Positions 9,250 to 12,283 of a stretch of 12,283 nt of DNA are shown here, in pieces. The notes under the pieces are model-generated. The model had not been told where the DNA came from. It did not search any database and was given only the letters and a program-made list of their open reading frames with translations. Both the position numbers and the translations under genes were made by a program. Location: NCBI GenBank assembly GCA_900555585.1, contig USLT01000012.1, positions 1 through 12,283 on the forward strand, in the 5' to 3' direction. The stretch's first letter is position 1, and each line of letters begins with the position of its first letter. The stretch comes from an uncultured Collinsella sp. (GTDB lineage Bacteria > Actinomycetota > Coriobacteriia > Coriobacteriales > Coriobacteriaceae).

Positions 9250-9288
9250 TGCTAAGATACCGTTCACCGTCAGATATCGACCGTTCAC
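9250..9288 (+). promoter_or_regulatory. promoter and operator repeats of the antiterminator-PTS operon
   Basis: TGCTAAGAT at 9250-9258 reads as an extended -10 (TG, one base, then TAAGAT); no good -35 is seen. Right after it ACCGTTCAC occurs twice, at 9259-9267 and 9280-9288, exactly 21 bases or two helical turns apart. GATACC (9256-9261) and GATATC (9273-9278) resemble the core of the repeats near the RpiR-type gene. The repeats cover the expected transcription start near 9265, the position for a repressor. The bound protein is unknown. Confidence 0.5.
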
Positions 9289-9340
9289 GGCAGAAAGAGG
9301 CGCGCGAATCGAGGGCGTCCCCTACCATGCGAGTCGCAGC

Positions 9341-9369
9341 AAGGTTGTTACTCCCCGGAGGCATCACTT
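9341..9369 (+). promoter_or_regulatory. RAT-like antiterminator binding site (BglG/LicT family)
   Basis: The RNA here keeps the two conserved halves of the ribonucleic antiterminator site: GGTTGTTACT at 9343-9352 and GGAGGCATCAC at 9357-9367, against the known GGATTGTTACT and GCAGGCAAAACC of bgl and lic sites. AAG (9341-9343) pairs with CTT (9367-9369) at the base and CTC (9351-9353) with GAG (9358-9360) near the top, with unpaired internal bases as in known RATs. It lies 67 bases upstream of the gene for a matching antiterminator protein. Confidence 0.85.
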
Positions 9370-9434
9370 GCGCACCAAGATTCGGGGGCCTTGCGGTCCC
9401 TGTTCGTGCGCAGCGATGACCCGAGGAGTTTTTT
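9351..9434 (+). terminator. RAT-overlapping terminator that includes the ribosome binding site
   Basis: CTCCCCGG at 9351-9358, inside the RAT site, can pair with CCGAGGAG at 9421-9428 (seven of eight pairs). Six Ts follow at 9429-9434. The enclosed RNA has its own hairpin, TGCGCAC (9369-9375) with GTGCGCA (9406-9412), and an inner one, GGGGCC with GGTCCC. RAT folding and terminator folding exclude each other. GAGGAG of the terminator arm is also the Shine-Dalgarno of the ATG at 9436. Confidence 0.65.
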
Positions 9435-9435
9435 C

Positions 9436-10263
9436 ATGCTCATCCTGAAGAAAATCAACAACAACGTCGCCCTCGCATCCAGCGATGCGGGCGAGGAGAT
9501 TGTTGTCTTCGGCAAGGGCGTGGGCTTTCCCAAGATGCCCTACGAGCTCGAGGACGAGTCGGTCATCCAGCGCGTCTTCGCCGATGTCGACGAGCAGTAC
9601 ATAGGGGTCGTCCAGTCCGTTTCGGACGACGTGCTCCTTGCGTCTTCCGACATCGTCGCCATCGCCGGCGAGGCTCTCGACTGCAAGCTCTCGGGCAACC
9701 TCGCCTTCACCCTCGCCGACCATCTCCAATACGCCATCGAGCGCGCGCGGGACGGCATCGCCTTCGAGAACCCGCTCGCCCACGAGGTGGGCTTCGTCTA
9801 TCCCCGCGAGACCGAGCTCGGCCGCCGAGGCCTCGAGCTCGTGCGCGACCGCACCGGCATCGAGCTGCCGGCGGCCGAGGCCTTCTCCATCGCCCTCCAC
9901 CTCGTCAACTCCGAGATAGACGGGATGGGCTCCGCCCAGGACATGGACCTCGTCATGAAGAGCGCCGTGATCTTGGAGGGCGCGACCCAGCTCATCGAGG
10001 CCGAGCTCGGCTGCGAGCTCGATCGGACGTCCTATGCCTACGTGCGCTTCGTGGCGCACATGCGCTTCCTGATCAGGCGCCTCATGCAGGGAGGTGCCGC
10101 CGACACCCGCAACTCGAGCCTGTTCGAGCGCGCCTCGCGCGACTTCCCCGAGGCCTACGCCTGCGCCCGCGCCATCGACGGCTACTTGAGCCGCGACTAC
10201 GGCTGGACGTGCACGGAGGAGGAGCTCCTCTACCTCATGATGCACGTGAACCGCCTGCGGTAG
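9436..10263 (+). CDS. BglG/LicT-family transcriptional antiterminator (CAT-PRD1-PRD2)
   Basis: RNA-binding antiterminator of 275 residues, normal family length. The N-terminal CAT RNA-binding domain (about 1-56) starts with MLILKKINNNVALASSDAGE and has FGKGVGFPK, the family pattern. PRD1 (about 65-170) holds His96 in LADHLQYAIER and His155 in ALHLVNSE; PRD2 (about 171-275) holds His208 in VRFVAHMRFL and His270 in LLYLMMHVNRL. These are the four histidines expected to be phosphorylated by EIIB and HPr; in this family the PRD1 sites inhibit when sugar is absent and the PRD2 sites activate when preferred sugars are absent. The ATG at 9436 has GAGGAG seven bases upstream and begins the conserved domain; a frame from 9391 would start inside the leader. 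A RAT site in its own leader implies autogenous control. The EIIBC gene follows 114 bases later. NPLAHE has an extra His116 where the family often has a bulky hydrophobic residue. Confidence 0.94.
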   Translation: MLILKKINNNVALASSDAGEEIVVFGKGVGFPKMPYELEDESVIQRVFADVDEQYIGVVQSVSDDVLLASSDIVAIAGEALDCKLSGNLAFTLADHLQYAIERARDGIAFENPLAHEVGFVYPRETELGRRGLELVRDRTGIELPAAEAFSIALHLVNSEIDGMGSAQDMDLVMKSAVILEGATQLIEAELGCELDRTSYAYVRFVAHMRFLIRRLMQGGAADTRNSSLFERASRDFPEAYACARAIDGYLSRDYGWTCTEEELLYLMMHVNRLR

Positions 10264-10305
10264 CGCCCCGGCGGACCGCCGCCGAACCATGCTTCACATC
10301 CAAGG

Positions 10306-10324
10306 CGCGCCCGGGCCCGGCGCG
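10306..10324 (+). other. intercistronic hairpin between antiterminator and EIIBC genes
   Basis: CGCGCC (10306-10311) pairs with GGCGCG (10319-10324) around a seven-base GC-rich loop. No T-tract and no RAT-like sequence accompany it, so it is not the second regulated terminator that E. coli bgl has at this place. It may affect transcript stability. Confidence 0.3.
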
Positions 10325-10377
10325 GCGTGGAGGATATAGCCTTGCTTTGACACCATAGAGACGAAAGGACCGAATCC

Positions 10378-11847
10378 ATGGCAGGAACGTATGACGCCCT
10401 CGCTCGCGTCATCATCGACAACATCGGAGGCTCCGACAACGTCGAGAGCATCGCACATTGCATCACCCGCCTGCGCTTCAAGCTCAAGGACGAGTCGATC
10501 GCCGACGACGAGGCGCTCGAGGCGACCGACGGCGTCGTGAAGGTCATGCACGCCGGCGGCCAGTACCAGGTCGTCATCGGCCCGCATGTCAACGAGGTCT
10601 TCGACGCCGTGGTCGAGGCCGGCTCCCTCAACGCCGGAGGCTCCGTCGACGAGGCGCCCGCCGCCTGCGCCGGCACCGGCGCGCCCGCCAAGAAGCAGAC
10701 CTTCATGAGCGTCGCCATCGACCTCATCTCGGGCATCCTGCAGCCGGTCCTGCCCGTGCTCGCCGCCGGCGGCATGACCAAGGGCCTGCTGTCCCTCGCC
10801 GCCTTCTTGGGTTGGATCAGCAAGGACTCGGGCACCTATACCGTCATCTGCTCGTTTGCCGATGGCATCTTCTACTTCCTGCCGATCTTCCTCGGCCTCA
10901 CCGCCGCCCGCAAGTTCAAGATCAACGAGTTCGTGGGCGCGGCCATCGGCGCCGCCCTGTGCTTCCCGGCGATGGTCAACATCGCCTCGACCGCCGAGGC
11001 CCTGGGCTCCGTGCTCTCCGGCACCCCCTTCGAGATGAGCTACTACGCGACCTTCCTCGGCGTGCCCGTGATCATGCCGCAGTCCGGCTACACCTCGAGC
11101 GTCATCCCGGTCGTGCTGGCCGTGTGGTTCGCATCCGTGCTCTATAAGAAGCTCGAGGCCGCCACGCCGTCCGCCGTCCGCTTCTTCGTCGTCCCGATGG
11201 CGACCCTGCTCGTCACCGTGCCGCTGACCTACCTGGCCATCGGCCCCGTCGCCTCGCTCGTCACCAACGGCCTGTCCCTGCTGCTCCAGAGCATCTACGA
11301 GATTCCGATGGTCGGCGGCCTGCTGTGCGGCGCCTTCCTTGGCGGCGTCTACCAGATCATGGTCATCTTCGGCCTGCACTGGGCCTGCGTGCCGATCGTG
11401 CTCACCAACCTCGCCGTCCTCGGCTTCGACGCCGTCCTGTCCGGCCGTGAGGTCTGCACCTTCGCCCAGACCGCAGCGACCTTCGCAATCTTCCTCAAGA
11501 CCCGCGACGCCAAGCTCAAGCAGATCGCGCTGCCCGCTGCCATCACCGGCTTCTTCGGCACCACCGAGCCCTGCATCTACGGCGTGACCCTGCCCAAGAA
11601 GACCCCGTTCATCATCAGCTGCATCGCGTCGGCGATCGGCGGCGGCTTCGTCGGCATGATGGGCGTCAAGAAGTTCACGTCCGGCTTCACCGGCATCCTC
11701 GGCCTGCCGATCTTCGTCGACCCCTCGGGCGCCGAGGGCATCACCAACGTGATCTGGCTGTCCGTCGGCATCCTGATCACCATGGCCATCTCCTTCATCG
11801 GAACCTGGCTGACCTATCGCGACGACGAGGCCAAGGCGGTCAACTAG
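10378..11847 (+). CDS. PTS beta-glucoside-type EIIBC permease
   Basis: Membrane transporter of the glucose-superfamily PTS, 489 residues, holding EIIB and EIIC but no EIIA. The EIIB domain (about 1-80) has the phosphorylated Cys28 in SIAHCITRLRFKLKD. A flexible Ala/Gly-rich linker (about 86-106) leads into EIIC, which has many hydrophobic segments from about 107 to the end. The EIIC landmarks are His334 in FGLHWACVPIV and GTTEPCIYGV at 394-403, a variant of the GITEP motif that binds sugar. The strong site AAAGGA lies eight bases before the ATG. Gene order with a BglG-type protein, a 6-phospho-beta-glucosidase and an EIIA points to beta-glucosides such as cellobiose or aryl-glucosides; trehalose or sucrose types are less likely given the GH1 neighbour. 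The codons are more uniform (GCC, GGC, CTC, ATC) than in nearby genes, suggesting high expression. Confidence 0.93.
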   Translation: MAGTYDALARVIIDNIGGSDNVESIAHCITRLRFKLKDESIADDEALEATDGVVKVMHAGGQYQVVIGPHVNEVFDAVVEAGSLNAGGSVDEAPAACAGTGAPAKKQTFMSVAIDLISGILQPVLPVLAAGGMTKGLLSLAAFLGWISKDSGTYTVICSFADGIFYFLPIFLGLTAARKFKINEFVGAAIGAALCFPAMVNIASTAEALGSVLSGTPFEMSYYATFLGVPVIMPQSGYTSSVIPVVLAVWFASVLYKKLEAATPSAVRFFVVPMATLLVTVPLTYLAIGPVASLVTNGLSLLLQSIYEIPMVGGLLCGAFLGGVYQIMVIFGLHWACVPIVLTNLAVLGFDAVLSGREVCTFAQTAATFAIFLKTRDAKLKQIALPAAITGFFGTTEPCIYGVTLPKKTPFIISCIASAIGGGFVGMMGVKKFTSGFTGILGLPIFVDPSGAEGITNVIWLSVGILITMAISFIGTWLTYRDDEAKAVN

Positions 11848-11862
11848 CATCGAGTCGTTCGA

Positions 11863-11897
11863 GGCGGACGGGGGCCCGTCGCGGGTCGTCGTCCGCC
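11863..11897 (+). other. intercistronic hairpin between EIIBC and EIIA genes
   Basis: GGCGGACG (11863-11870) pairs perfectly with CGTCCGCC (11890-11897), with a smaller CCCG/CGGG hairpin inside. No T-tract follows directly, so it is more likely a stability or partial-attenuation element that sets EIIA below or above EIIBC. It lies 15 bases after the EIIBC stop codon. Confidence 0.4.
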
Positions 11898-11933
11898 GTC
11901 TGCACCTGCACGCACGTTTCTAAGGAGGGCCGC

Positions 11934-12283
11934 ATGGGCCTGTTCGATATGTTCAAGAAGAAGGGCGACGCTCGGGACGAAGGGGGCGCGCCGGCATCCG
12001 TCGCCGCGGTGCACGAGGCGGGGGCGCTGTGCGCTCCCGTCCCGGGCGAGGTCATCGCCATGTCCGAGGTTCCCGACCCCGTCTTCTCCGAGGGCGTGCT
12101 CGGTGCCGGCTGCGCCGTGTGGCCCGCGGGCGACGTGGTCTACGCGCCCGTCGACGGAACGGTGACGGTCACCATGGGCCACGCCGTGGGCATCATGTCC
12201 GCGGACGGCGTCGAGGTGCTCGTCCATGTGGGCGTCGATACCGTCAACATGCAGGGCAAGGGCTTTACCGGCTACGTCTCCCA
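11934..12283 (+). CDS. PTS glucose-family EIIA protein (3' end cut by window)
   Basis: The first 116 codons of a stand-alone EIIA of the glucose family (PTS_EIIA_1); the frame has no stop before the window end. It starts MGLFDMFKKK, like free EIIA-Glc proteins, and continues with APVPGEVIAMSEVPDPVFSE at 34-53, the typical first motif. GHAVGI holds His83 and VLVHVGVDTV holds His98; in EIIA-Glc these correspond to the helper His75 and the phosphorylated His90. It would pass phosphate from HPr to Cys28 of the EIIBC protein. TAAGGAGG at 11921-11928 is a near-perfect Shine-Dalgarno five bases before the ATG. Whether it serves only this permease or also others, as Crr does in enterobacteria, cannot be told. 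About 45-50 residues are expected beyond the window. Confidence 0.92.
   Translation, partial: MGLFDMFKKKGDARDEGGAPASVAAVHEAGALCAPVPGEVIAMSEVPDPVFSEGVLGAGCAVWPAGDVVYAPVDGTVTVTMGHAVGIMSADGVEVLVHVGVDTVNMQGKGFTGYVS

Noticed and set aside
9391..9435. A TTG start at 9391 for the antiterminator gene
   Set aside because: It lies inside the terminator structure without a ribosome binding site; the conserved domain begins at the ATG at 9436.
10347..10375. A perfect TTGACA at 10347-10352 as the -35 of a separate EIIBC promoter
   Set aside because: The place for the -10 (10370-10375) reads CCGAAT and transcription would begin inside the start codon region, so no usable promoter is formed.
10294..11850. 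A 518-codon minus-strand frame opposite the EIIBC gene
   Set aside because: Its composition is extreme Gly/Asp/Glu/Ala, as expected of an antisense shadow of GCC/GGC-rich codons; the plus strand has a clear permease.

Overview
The window comes from a high-GC Gram-positive genome. The third codon position is strongly G or C, Shine-Dalgarno sites are strong, and a CCA-ending tRNA is encoded. The mix of a FtsB/DivIC-like protein next to a Ppx/GppA protein, an acetyl-type MetA, an M16C presequence-protease-like peptidase and a PTS beta-glucoside locus suggests a gut-type actinobacterium of the Coriobacteriia (Collinsella or Olsenella-like). That placement is inference from gene style and not proven here. 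No phage, insertion sequence, CRISPR or other obviously transferred DNA is seen.

Left part (1-2610): the end of a FtsB/DivIC-like septum protein is followed at once by a Ppx/GppA-family phosphatase, then a tRNA-Leu(UAA) with its own intrinsic terminator, then metA only 18 bases after the terminator T-tract. The MetA residues predict an acetyl-CoA rather than a succinyl-CoA enzyme. A 14-bp hairpin with the T-tract on the minus strand separates metA from the convergent peptidase gene.

Middle part (2623-7536): a 988-residue M16C zinc peptidase on the minus strand is divergent from an AEC-family transporter on the plus strand, with a 30-bp dyad in the gap. The transporter converges on a MurR/RpiR regulator, and one CTAG gives the stop codon to both genes.

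Right part (7537-12283): a beta-glucoside uptake and hydrolysis locus. The RpiR-type repressor is divergent from a GH1 6-phospho-beta-glucosidase across an AT-rich island full of repeats. Downstream come a BglG/LicT-family antiterminator, a PTS EIIBC permease and a separate EIIA gene cut by the window end. The sugar would enter phosphorylated through EIIBC and EIIA, be cleaved by the GH1 enzyme, and be sensed twice: by the SIS domain of the RpiR protein (sugar phosphate) and by the PRD domains of the antiterminator (PTS phosphorylation state). The most striking regulatory element is the antiterminator's leader. It has a clear RAT-like site whose 3' half can instead pair with the gene's own Shine-Dalgarno, and this pairing is followed directly by six Ts and the start codon. 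It looks like a compact switch of transcription and translation. Most genes are familiar families; the novelty is in the control regions.
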